From the NCBI RefSeq assembly GCF_000374445.1, contig NZ_KB894415.1:1-64000 (forward strand): 64,000 nt of DNA, in the 5' to 3' direction. The stretch comes from Actinokineospora enzanensis DSM 44649. GTDB taxonomy: Bacteria; Actinomycetota; Actinomycetes; Mycobacteriales; Pseudonocardiaceae. Below the pieces are notes generated by a model. The model was not told the DNA's origin, ran no database searches, and saw only the letters and a program-made list of their open reading frames with translations. Positions 42,677 to 49,822 of this stretch are shown here, in pieces. How positions within the stretch are numbered: position 1 is the stretch's first letter; each line of letters begins with the position of its first letter. The position numbers and the translations under genes are program-made.

Positions 42677-43924
42677 ATGACGACAACGACACCGGAGGGG
42701 ACCGGCGCGCTCGCCTGGTTCCGGGCACTGTCGGGCAAGGGGCGACGCGCGTTCGTCGGCGCCTTCCTCGGCTTCGGGCTCGACTCCTACGACTACTGGG
42801 TGCTGCCGCTCGGCCTGACCGCCATCGCGGCCACCTTCGGCCTGGACAGCGCCGAGACCGGCTGGCTGTCCACCGCGACGCTGGCCTGCTCGGCGGTCGG
42901 CGGGGTGGTCGCCGGGGTGCTGGCCGACCGGCTCGGCCGGGTGCGCACGCTGATGATCACCGTGCTGACCTACGCGCTGTTCACCGCGCTGTGCGGGCTG
43001 GCGCCGAACTACGAGACGCTGCTGGTCCTGCGCGCCCTGCAGGGCCTCGGCTTCGGCGGCGAGTGGGCCACCGGGGCGATCCTGGTGGCCGAGTACGTCT
43101 CCGCCCGCGACCGCGGCCGGGCGTCGGCGGTGATCCAGAGTTCGTGGGCGGTCGGCTGGGGCGCCGCCGTGATCGTCTACACGGTGCTGTTCCGGGTGGC
43201 CGACCAGGACGTGGCCTGGCGGCTGCTGTTCCTGACTGGCGCGCTGCCCGCGTTGCTGGTGTTCTTCCTGCGCCGCGGCATCGAGGACGCGCCCGCGTTC
43301 ACCGAGCACCGGGCGAAGGCACGCGACTCGCTGCGCGCGATCTTCCGGCCCGACCTGCTGCACACCACCGTCTTCGCGTCCCTGCTGGCCACCGGCTGCC
43401 AGGGCGGCTACTACACGCTGGCGACCTGGCTGCCCAACTTCCTGGCGAAGAGCCGGGGGCTATCGGTCGTCGGCACCGGCGGCTACCTGGCGTTCCTGAT
43501 CACCGGGGCCTTCCTCGGCTACCTCACCGGCGGTTTCTTCACCGACCGGCTCGGGCGCAAGCGGAGCATTCAGATATTCGCCGTGCTCAGCGCGGTGCTG
43601 CTCATTCTTTACACACAGCTACCGACGTCCGCCGGTGATTACGTGATGTATCTGGGTTTCCCGCTCGGGTTCTGCTCGTCGGCCATCTTCAGCGGGTTCG
43701 GCGCCTACCTGGCGGAGCTGTACCCGGGCCACGCGCGCGGCGCGGGACCGGCGTTCACCTACAACTTCGGGCGCGGCGTGGGCGCGTTCTTCCAGGCGGC
43801 CGTCGGCTACCTGGCACTGCACTACGGCGTCGGCGGCGCGATGGCGCTCGGCGCCCTGGCCTACGCGCTGGCGTTCGTGTCGCTGTTCTGGTTGCCCGAG
43901 ACCCGCGGCCACGAGCTGCGCTGA
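42677..43924 (+). CDS. MFS transporter (sialate/aromatic acid:H+ symporter-like)
   Basis: A 415-residue MFS protein with twelve helices. It shows GFGLDSYDYWVLPL in helix 1, ADRLGRVRTL in the 2-3 loop, QGLGFGGEWATGAIL in helix 4 and TDRLGRKRSIQ in the second half. This pattern is that of metabolite:H+ symporters taking up carboxylates such as aromatic acids or sialate. The ATG at 42677 follows a GGGG tract. Control by the divergent FadR-type regulator fits uptake of an organic acid. The substrate is not known. Confidence 0.85.
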   Translation: MTTTTPEGTGALAWFRALSGKGRRAFVGAFLGFGLDSYDYWVLPLGLTAIAATFGLDSAETGWLSTATLACSAVGGVVAGVLADRLGRVRTLMITVLTYALFTALCGLAPNYETLLVLRALQGLGFGGEWATGAILVAEYVSARDRGRASAVIQSSWAVGWGAAVIVYTVLFRVADQDVAWRLLFLTGALPALLVFFLRRGIEDAPAFTEHRAKARDSLRAIFRPDLLHTTVFASLLATGCQGGYYTLATWLPNFLAKSRGLSVVGTGGYLAFLITGAFLGYLTGGFFTDRLGRKRSIQIFAVLSAVLLILYTQLPTSAGDYVMYLGFPLGFCSSAIFSGFGAYLAELYPGHARGAGPAFTYNFGRGVGAFFQAAVGYLALHYGVGGAMALGALAYALAFVSLFWLPETRGHELR

Positions 43925-43961
43925 CCAATAGTCCACAGAGGAGTGATCCGGGGGTAGTGCC

Positions 43962-44117
43962 ATGTCCGACCTGGCCATGATCGCGTTCGGCGTGCTGGTC
44001 GCGTGCCTCGGCGTGCTGTGGCTGCTCGGCCGCGCCGAGCTGTTCGGCAGGCTGGCGGTGACCGGCTTCGTGCTCGGCTCGCTGGCGACGTTGTCGCTGT
44101 TCGTGCTCGTCAGCTGA
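43962..44117 (+). CDS. Small two-helix membrane protein
   Basis: A 51-residue hydrophobic protein, MSDLAMIAFGVLVACLGVLW and a second segment LAVTGFVLGSLATLSLFVLV separated by a short polar turn (GRAELFGR). It should form a helical hairpin in the membrane. A G-rich tract precedes the ATG, and a strong hairpin starts three bases after the stop, so it is the last gene of the MFS transcription unit. Possibly an accessory peptide of the transporter (inference). Confidence 0.6.
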   Translation: MSDLAMIAFGVLVACLGVLWLLGRAELFGRLAVTGFVLGSLATLSLFVLVS

Positions 44118-44120
44118 AAC

Positions 44121-44152
44121 GAGGGCGGTGCCGGAGAACCGGCACCGCCCTC
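44121..44152. terminator. Bidirectional hairpin terminator
   Basis: The 14-bp arms 44121-44134 and 44139-44152 are perfectly complementary around loop AGAA. It lies between the small membrane gene and the convergent surface-protein gene. Confidence 0.88.
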
Positions 44153-44177
44153 ATATTCGTACTTGTACTACTGGAGA

Positions 44178-45488
44178 TCAGTTGGTGCGACGGCGGCGGG
44201 TGAACAGCACCGCGGCACCGCCCGCCACCAGCGCGGCCAGACCGAACCCGAACAGGCCGCCCACGCTCGCACCGGTGTAGGCGAGGTCCTGCGACTGGGC
44301 GGTGGTGGTGGCCGGGGTGATCGAGCCCTGCGCGACCGGGTTCACCGCGGGCACGATGCCGCCCTGCGGCTCGGGGTTCGGAACCGGCGCCACCGGGGGC
44401 GTGACATTCGCCGAGGTGACCAGGCGGAGCGCGTCCTTCTCCTCGTCCTCGTCGTAGTCCTTGGCGATGACGAAGCACGCCAGGCCGACCGCGCTGTCCG
44501 CGGCCATCTCGTCGTTGATCTTGAATTCCCGGTCCCAGCTGCGGGTTTCCTTCGGCGCGAGGTTGGCGCCGTTGGGGTCACCGAGGGTGTCGATCCAGGT
44601 GGTGTCGTTGGAGATGCCGCAGATCGCGACCACGCCGTCAAGGTCCCGGGTGCCCGTGTTGGTCAGCTTGAGGGTCCAGTGCGCGGTGTCGCCCGTCGTG
44701 TAGCTGTCCTTGTCCAACGCGATGGCGCCGGAAAGCACGTCGACCAGGTTGCCCCGCTGCCCCTCGCGGACCGCGCGGATCGTCTTGGTGACGTTCCCGT
44801 TCGCGGAGATGGTGATGTTCTCGGCGTTGTCGCCGTTCTGGTCCAGGTGCAGCACGATGTAGTGCGGCGGGTTGGTGTACTTGACGCTGTAGTCGCCCGC
44901 TTCCAGGTCGGCGAACGAGAAGCGGCCGTCGGCCCCGGTGGTGGCTGACTTCGGGGGCTGTTCCGCGTCCTTGCGCGTGACGGTGACGGTGACGCCCGAC
45001 AGCGCCTCGCCGTCGTCGAAGACCTCGTTGTCGTTGTCGTCACCGAAGATCTGGCCGGAGTAGCTGCCGACCGGCTGCGGGTCTTCCGCGGCGGGCGCGG
45101 GGTCGCCCGCGGCCTCGTTACCGGCGTTGGGCTGCTCGGCGGCCGGGCTGTCCACATCAGACTTGTCAGGGTCCTCGGCGGGGGCCGGGGTGCCGGTCTC
45201 CGGAGCCTGCTCGCCCTCCTTCTGGGCAGGCTCGGCCTGCTGTTCCGCTGGCTTCGGCGCGGGCTCGTCGGTCTTGGTCTCCGGCTTGGTCTCCGGCTGC
45301 TCGGCCGGAGCCGGGGACTCCGAAGTGGACGGTTCGACCTGCTGCTCGGCCGTCGCGACCGCGGTGGTGCCGGTGGCGTCCGTTTCCTCGGCCGAGGCGA
45401 CAGTGGCGGTCATCGTCGCGCTCAGCGCGAACACAGCGGTGATAACGCCGAGACGCGAAACCGTCCGGCGCACGGTGGTGCGGCGCAA
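44178..45488 (-). CDS. LAxTG surface protein with SdrD_B-like domain
   Basis: A 436-residue exported protein. A signal peptide (LGVITAVFALSATMTATVAS) is followed by a Pro/Glu/Thr-rich disordered region to about 140. An SdrD_B-like domain comes next (GSYSGQIFGDDNDNEVFDDG ... GRFSFADLEAGDYSVKY), then a DUF11-like domain with TGDTAHWTLKLTNTGTRD. It ends in LAYTG at about 402, a hydrophobic helix and TRRRRTN, a class E-type sortase signal. I use the TTG at 45488 (GGGAA upstream); the GTG at 45473 is an alternative. It is probably a wall-anchored surface protein. Confidence 0.82.
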   Translation of the reverse strand: MRRTTVRRTVSRLGVITAVFALSATMTATVASAEETDATGTTAVATAEQQVEPSTSESPAPAEQPETKPETKTDEPAPKPAEQQAEPAQKEGEQAPETGTPAPAEDPDKSDVDSPAAEQPNAGNEAAGDPAPAAEDPQPVGSYSGQIFGDDNDNEVFDDGEALSGVTVTVTRKDAEQPPKSATTGADGRFSFADLEAGDYSVKYTNPPHYIVLHLDQNGDNAENITISANGNVTKTIRAVREGQRGNLVDVLSGAIALDKDSYTTGDTAHWTLKLTNTGTRDLDGVVAICGISNDTTWIDTLGDPNGANLAPKETRSWDREFKINDEMAADSAVGLACFVIAKDYDEDEEKDALRLVTSANVTPPVAPVPNPEPQGGIVPAVNPVAQGSITPATTTAQSQDLAYTGASVGGLFGFGLAALVAGGAAVLFTRRRRTN

Positions 45489-45645
45489 TGTGTTTTCCCA
45501 CTTCCCCAGTTCAAGACCGGCTGCGACGCCCCGACGGGTCCCCAGTAAACCCGCGTCGTCCGGTCACGCAATGGCGTTGATCCGGACTATAGCGGATCTA
45601 CCCCCATTTCGCTCTATCGGGTGAAAGTGTGCCGCGGTGCGCCAA

Positions 45646-46554
45646 TCAGCCCAGGTTGCGGGTGCCGAACGTGTCGCAGGTCGTGGGGTTGCCGCTGTTG
45701 ATACCCGCGGTGAACCACTTCTCGCGCTGTTGCGAACTACCGTGCGAGAACTGGCTCTCGTCCACCCGGCCGTTGCCCAGGTTCTTCTGGATGTAGTCGT
45801 CGCCGATGCGGGCGGCCACATCCAAGGCGCGGTTCACGTCGTCCTGGGAGATGGACTTGATCAGCGGCTTCCCGCTGGACGTCGGCACCGTGGTGGCGTG
45901 GTTGGCCCAGACGCCCGCGTAGCAGTCGGCCTGCAGTTCCAGGCGCACGCCGTCCGAGGTGGGACCGGTGCCGGGACGGACCTTGTCCGAGGTGCCGAGC
46001 AGGTTCTGCACATGATGGCCGTACTCGTGGGCGAGCACATATGCCTCGGCGAAAGTGCCGCCCTGGGCACCGAACCGGGTCTGCAACTCCTTGAAAAACG
46101 AGAGATCGATGTACACGCGGCCATCGGCCGGGCAGTAGAACGGGCCGACGTCGGCGGTGGCACCACCGCAGCCGGTGTTGACCGAGCCGCTGAAGAAGGT
46201 GGTGGTCGCCGGTTCGTAGGTGCGGCCGGAGCGGGAGAACTGGTCGGTCCAGTAGCCCTGGATCGAGTTGATGATCGCGACCAGCGCGCAGTCGTCCTTG
46301 GTGTTGGCGTCCTTGCCGGTGCGGCATTCCTTGGACAGGTCCGAGCTGCTCAGCGACTGGCCGTCGCGGACGCCGCCGGTGCTCAGCGGCACGCTCGCGG
46401 GCAGGCCGCCCAGCTGGGAGAGCACGAAGTACACGATCAGACCGACCAGACCCAGACCACCGCCGCCCAACGCGACCCGGCCACCCACACCGCCGGAGCC
46501 GCGGGTGTCCTGGACCTGTGAGGTGTCGAGCGCTACGTCGTCGTCGAACTCCAC
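45646..46554 (-). CDS. YpfJ-type neutral zinc metallopeptidase
   Basis: A 302-residue protein starting MEFDDDVALDTSQVQDTRG, the usual start for this family, then one membrane helix (GLGLVGLIVYFVLSQLGGL). The extracytoplasmic domain has the zinc motif HEYGHHVQ and LQADCYAGVWA, with four cysteines in CGGATADVGPFYC and elsewhere. I use the GTG at 46554, seven bases after GGAGT, rather than the GTG at 46560. It is probably a membrane-anchored zinc protease; physiological role unknown. Confidence 0.9.
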   Translation of the reverse strand: MEFDDDVALDTSQVQDTRGSGGVGGRVALGGGGLGLVGLIVYFVLSQLGGLPASVPLSTGGVRDGQSLSSSDLSKECRTGKDANTKDDCALVAIINSIQGYWTDQFSRSGRTYEPATTTFFSGSVNTGCGGATADVGPFYCPADGRVYIDLSFFKELQTRFGAQGGTFAEAYVLAHEYGHHVQNLLGTSDKVRPGTGPTSDGVRLELQADCYAGVWANHATTVPTSSGKPLIKSISQDDVNRALDVAARIGDDYIQKNLGNGRVDESQFSHGSSQQREKWFTAGINSGNPTTCDTFGTRNLG

Positions 46555-46637
46555 GAGCACACTCCGCGTCCGGGCCTGCTTGGTCCTGTCCCGCAGGACT
46601 CTAGTGGGCGCGGGCGGGGAAGGGGGATGGGACGCGC

Positions 46638-46674
46638 CTGGGTGCGGACGCCTCTCGTCGGCGTCCGCACCCAG
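46638..46674. terminator. 15-bp hairpin
   Basis: Arms 46638-46652 and 46660-46674 are perfectly complementary with a 7-base loop. It is upstream of the metallopeptidase gene and just past the stop of a possible 53-codon gene on the minus strand, so it may terminate a small transcript. Confidence 0.75.
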
Positions 46675-46680
46675 GGTCCG

Positions 46681-46842
46681 TCACGTCGCAGCGGCCCGCC
46701 GTTCCGGCGGGTGGCGTGGAACCCGGCCGGGCGGGTCAGGAGACGCGCCCGATGCGGGGGTCAACATCGTCGAGGTGCAGGACCGACGCGTGTCGCGCGC
46801 CGCGCACTCGAAGGGATCCGTCGAAAAACCGCCCTCGTCCAC
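46681..46842 (-). CDS. Possible small protein gene
   Basis: A 53-codon frame starting GTG at 46842 (MDEGGFSTDPFECAARDT) and ending RRAAAT. TATCGA lies seven bases before the start, the spacing seen at other probable leaderless genes here, and a strong hairpin follows the stop by six bases. The product has two cysteines and is Pro/Arg-rich at its end, with no known domain. The transcript may be a non-coding RNA instead; coding status is uncertain. Confidence 0.3.
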   Translation of the reverse strand: MDEGGFSTDPFECAARDTRRSCTSTMLTPASGASPDPPGRVPRHPPERRAAAT

Positions 46843-47180
46843 GACTGCTTCGATACTGTCGACTCAGCCGCGGGGGCGCGGTAGGCGGCAGACCACTGCG
46901 GGATTTGTCTGCATCGCCACGGCACCACCTGACCTTCCCCGGCGGGCTCGGTGACCAACTGGTTCGGCATTCCGTGGGTCACACCGTGCCGGCCGTCACA
47001 CCCATCGTGCACCGGCCATCCCAAATGGACAACCCCGAGCACACTCCCCAAACCGGTGAACTTGTGTAACACGCCCCGTCCCACCGCGAAAGTGCTTGTT
47101 GGCTCGGCTTCGCCTCGCGGCGGGATCGCCTTTAGCCGGTCCCGCGTGGTGGCTGGGTTTGGGGTGGTTAGGCGGGTGGG
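46843..47180. other. Intergenic region without recognised features
   Basis: About 340 bp upstream of the small candidate gene and downstream of the 5'-nucleotidase gene. Frames open here are short and unlike coding DNA. No hairpin comparable to the other terminators was found. Confidence 0.4.
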
Positions 47181-48881
47181 CTACTGGGTGACTGCCACCC
47201 GGTCAGCCACCGGCGGCGCCAGATTCGGATGCCCAGTCAAGTAAGCAGAGAACGCATCCAGATCCACCGGCCCACCAGCCAAGTCGGAACCCTTAGCCAG
47301 TTCAGCAAACCCATCCCCACCCGCGGCAAGGAAGTTGTTCACCGACACCCGGTACTTCCCTGCCGGATCAACCGGCTGACCCGCGACAGTGATGTTGGAG
47401 ACCCGATTGCCCTGCGCCGCGGACTGCGACCACGAGTAGTGCAAAGTGGACGAGATCTGCAGGAAGCGGGTCACGGTCGTGCCGTTGGGCTGTACCTGCC
47501 ACTGCTGTTCCAGCACGGTCTTGAGCTGCGCCCCGCTCAACGTGATGGTCTGCATGATGTTGCTGAACGGCTGCACCGCGAACGCCTCGCCATAGGTGAC
47601 CACGCCGTTGCCCTCACCCGCGGGTGACGAGGCGTAGGTCAGGTCGGTGCGGATGCCACCCGGGTTGGTCATGGCGATCTGCGCCTGGTTGCCCTGCGTG
47701 GCCGCCAGCTGCGCGTCGGCGATGACGTCACCCAGCGGGGTCTCCCCGGCGGCGGAGGCGGTCCGGGTCAGGTCCGCGGTGATGGTGCCGATCTGCCTGT
47801 TCGCGATCGGGCCGGACTTGGTCACCGACTCGTCCACCAGCGCCTGCACCGCCGGGTCCGGGGTGACGGTGCGGGTGACGACCTCGTTGTGCGCCACGGT
47901 CGCGGTGCGCACCACGTCCCGGGTCTTCTTGTCGATCTTCAGGTCGACCACGGAGAGCAACCGGCCGAAGGAGGCGCCCTGGATCACCGGACGCGGGTTG
48001 CCCGCCGGGTCGTTGATCACGCAGTTGTACTGCTGGTGGCTGTGCCCGGTGAAGAACACGTCCACCGACGGCGACGCGGCGGCCGCGATGTCCCTGGCCG
48101 GGCCGGGCAGCGTGCGGCAGTCGTCCGGGCCACCGCCCTCGGTGCTGTCCCCCTGGTGCAGCAGCACGACCTGGGTGCGGATGCCCGCCAGGTCCAGCAG
48201 CCGCGAGGTCTGGTTGATGGCGTGGACCTCGTCGCCGAACCTGAAGCCCTTGATCGCCTCGGGGGTGACCACCGACGGCAGGTCCTTGAGGGTGACCCCG
48301 ATGATGCCGACCGGGATGCCGTCCACGAACTTGATCGTCACCGGCAGCACGGCGGGCAGGCCGTTGTCGAAAGTGATGTTGGCACCCAGGAACGGGAACT
48401 TGGCGCCGCGGAACGGGTTGTGGAACTGGCAACCGTCGGTCGGGTGGCAGCCGCCGAACTGCATGCGCAGCAGCTCCCGGTAGCCCTCGTCGAACTCGTG
48501 GTTGCCGATCACACTGGCGGACACGCCGACCTTGTTCATCATCTCGATGGTCGGCTCATCGTGGAACAACGCCGAGTTCAGCGGCGACGCGCCGACATTG
48601 TCCCCGGCGGAGAGCACCAGCGAGTTGCTCACCTGCCCGCGCAGCTGACTGATGTGCGTGGCCAGGTAGGCGGCCCCACCCGCGTCCACCGTGGTCCCGT
48701 TCGCCAACGTCACCCGACCGGACGACCCGGCAGGCGGCTGCAGGTTGCCGTGGAAGTCGTTGAACGCGATCAGCCGCAGGTCCGTCGTCCCCGCGGGCTT
48801 CGCCTCGGCGACCCCGGCGAACGCCGACACCGCCACCCCCACCGCGGCCACGGCAGCCGCGACACGCACCGATACCCTCAT
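47181..48881 (-). CDS. Secreted bifunctional metallophosphatase/5'-nucleotidase
   Basis: A 566-residue exported enzyme that hydrolyses nucleotides or nucleotide sugars. The signal peptide ends near GVAEAKP. The N-terminal calcineurin-like domain has the metal motifs AFNDFHGNLQP, SAGDNVGASPL, GNHEFDEG and FTGHSHQQ. The C-terminal 5'-nucleotidase domain has MTNPGGIRTDL and NNFLAAGGDGF. No sorting signal, so it is probably released. GGAGG precedes the ATG. Likely a scavenger of extracellular nucleotides (family knowledge). Confidence 0.92.
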   Translation of the reverse strand: MRVSVRVAAAVAAVGVAVSAFAGVAEAKPAGTTDLRLIAFNDFHGNLQPPAGSSGRVTLANGTTVDAGGAAYLATHISQLRGQVSNSLVLSAGDNVGASPLNSALFHDEPTIEMMNKVGVSASVIGNHEFDEGYRELLRMQFGGCHPTDGCQFHNPFRGAKFPFLGANITFDNGLPAVLPVTIKFVDGIPVGIIGVTLKDLPSVVTPEAIKGFRFGDEVHAINQTSRLLDLAGIRTQVVLLHQGDSTEGGGPDDCRTLPGPARDIAAAASPSVDVFFTGHSHQQYNCVINDPAGNPRPVIQGASFGRLLSVVDLKIDKKTRDVVRTATVAHNEVVTRTVTPDPAVQALVDESVTKSGPIANRQIGTITADLTRTASAAGETPLGDVIADAQLAATQGNQAQIAMTNPGGIRTDLTYASSPAGEGNGVVTYGEAFAVQPFSNIMQTITLSGAQLKTVLEQQWQVQPNGTTVTRFLQISSTLHYSWSQSAAQGNRVSNITVAGQPVDPAGKYRVSVNNFLAAGGDGFAELAKGSDLAGGPVDLDAFSAYLTGHPNLAPPVADRVAVTQ

Positions 48882-48994
48882 CAGTCCTCCGCACCGAAAC
48901 GCCCGGGTCCCTGCGACCGGACGCAGGCAGTGGAGTCTGCACGCTCAAGATGGCTAAGACCAGGGCTGTCAGGTGAACGCCGTAACCTGGACGC

Positions 48995-49465
48995 GTGACA
49001 TCACTGCGAGCCGAGCCCCGGTGGCTGGAACCGGACGAGATGCGCGCGTGGCGGGCCTACGTCATCGGCAGCGAACTCCTGCGCCAGCAGCTCAACCGGG
49101 AACTGCAGGACAACCACGGGCTGGCCCTGCCGGACTACGAGGTCCTGGTCCGATTGTCCGAATGCGAGGGGCTCCAGATGCGCATGAGCCAGCTCGCCGG
49201 ACAGCTCGCCTCGTCGAAAAGCAGACTCTCCCACCAGATCTCCCGCCTGGAGAAGGCCGGTCTGGTCCGACGCACCGGGTGCGCGGAGGACGCCCGGGGG
49301 GTCATCGCGGAGCTGACACCCAAGGGGATGGACGTACTCCGAACGGCGGCGCCGGTGCATGTGCAGGGGGTGCGGGAGCATCTGGTGGATCTGATGACAC
49401 CGGAGGAACAGCAGGTGATCACCGGGTTGTTCGAGCGGGTCATCGACCACCTGGACCTGAGCTGA
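48995..49465 (+). CDS. MarR family transcriptional regulator
   Basis: A 156-residue winged-helix dimer. The DNA-binding part spans about 42-100 (LPDYEVLVRLSECEG, RMSQLAGQLASSKSRLSHQI, wing GCAEDARGVIAELT). The N- and C-terminal helices form the dimer interface. The GTG at 48995 is six bases after TAACCT and has no ribosome-binding site, so it is probably leaderless. It is divergent from the 5'-nucleotidase gene. Target genes and ligand are unknown. Confidence 0.88.
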   Translation: MTSLRAEPRWLEPDEMRAWRAYVIGSELLRQQLNRELQDNHGLALPDYEVLVRLSECEGLQMRMSQLAGQLASSKSRLSHQISRLEKAGLVRRTGCAEDARGVIAELTPKGMDVLRTAAPVHVQGVREHLVDLMTPEEQQVITGLFERVIDHLDLS

Positions 49466-49545
49466 CCCCTGGGCTAGGGGCTGGAGGCGTCGCAGCGCGG
49501 CCGAGTACATCCGCCTGGAAACGTTCGCCAGTCGCCTGAAAGACG

Positions 49546-49584
49546 AAGGCGCCCCCATACCCTTGTCGGGCGCGGGGGCGCCTT
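49546..49584. terminator. Hairpin terminator of tRNA-Ser(TGA)
   Basis: AAGGCGCCCCC (49546-49556) pairs with GGGGGCGCCTT (49574-49584). It lies just past the 3' end of the minus-strand tRNA gene and may also end the MarR gene. Confidence 0.8.
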
Positions 49585-49594
49585 TCGTTCCGCG

Positions 49595-49681
49595 CGGTAG
49601 CGGTGGGATTCGAACCCACGGAGGGGATCAACCCTCATGCGTTTTCAAGACGCACTCCTTAGGCCGCTCGGACACGCTACC
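49595..49681 (-). tRNA. tRNA-Ser(TGA)
   Basis: An 87-base class II tRNA: acceptor GGTAGCG/CGCTACC, anticodon loop CTTGAAA (anticodon TGA), long variable arm, T-loop TTCGAAT. CCA is not encoded. Confidence 0.95.
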
Positions 49682-49822
49682 CAGCCGGTGACCAGGGTAT
49701 CCGAGTGCCGAGGTCGGCATGGCTACCGGCATCATCCACGGCGTATGGCCCGCTGACCTGCGGTAGATCCGGGCTGCGACGAGCAGTAGCAGTTCGCCTT
49801 GCCCGCGTCGCGACGAATCGCG

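Noticed and set aside
46761-47084. A 107-codon minus-strand frame in the gap before the 5'-nucleotidase
   Set aside because: No ribosome-binding site, no recognisable domain and atypical composition.
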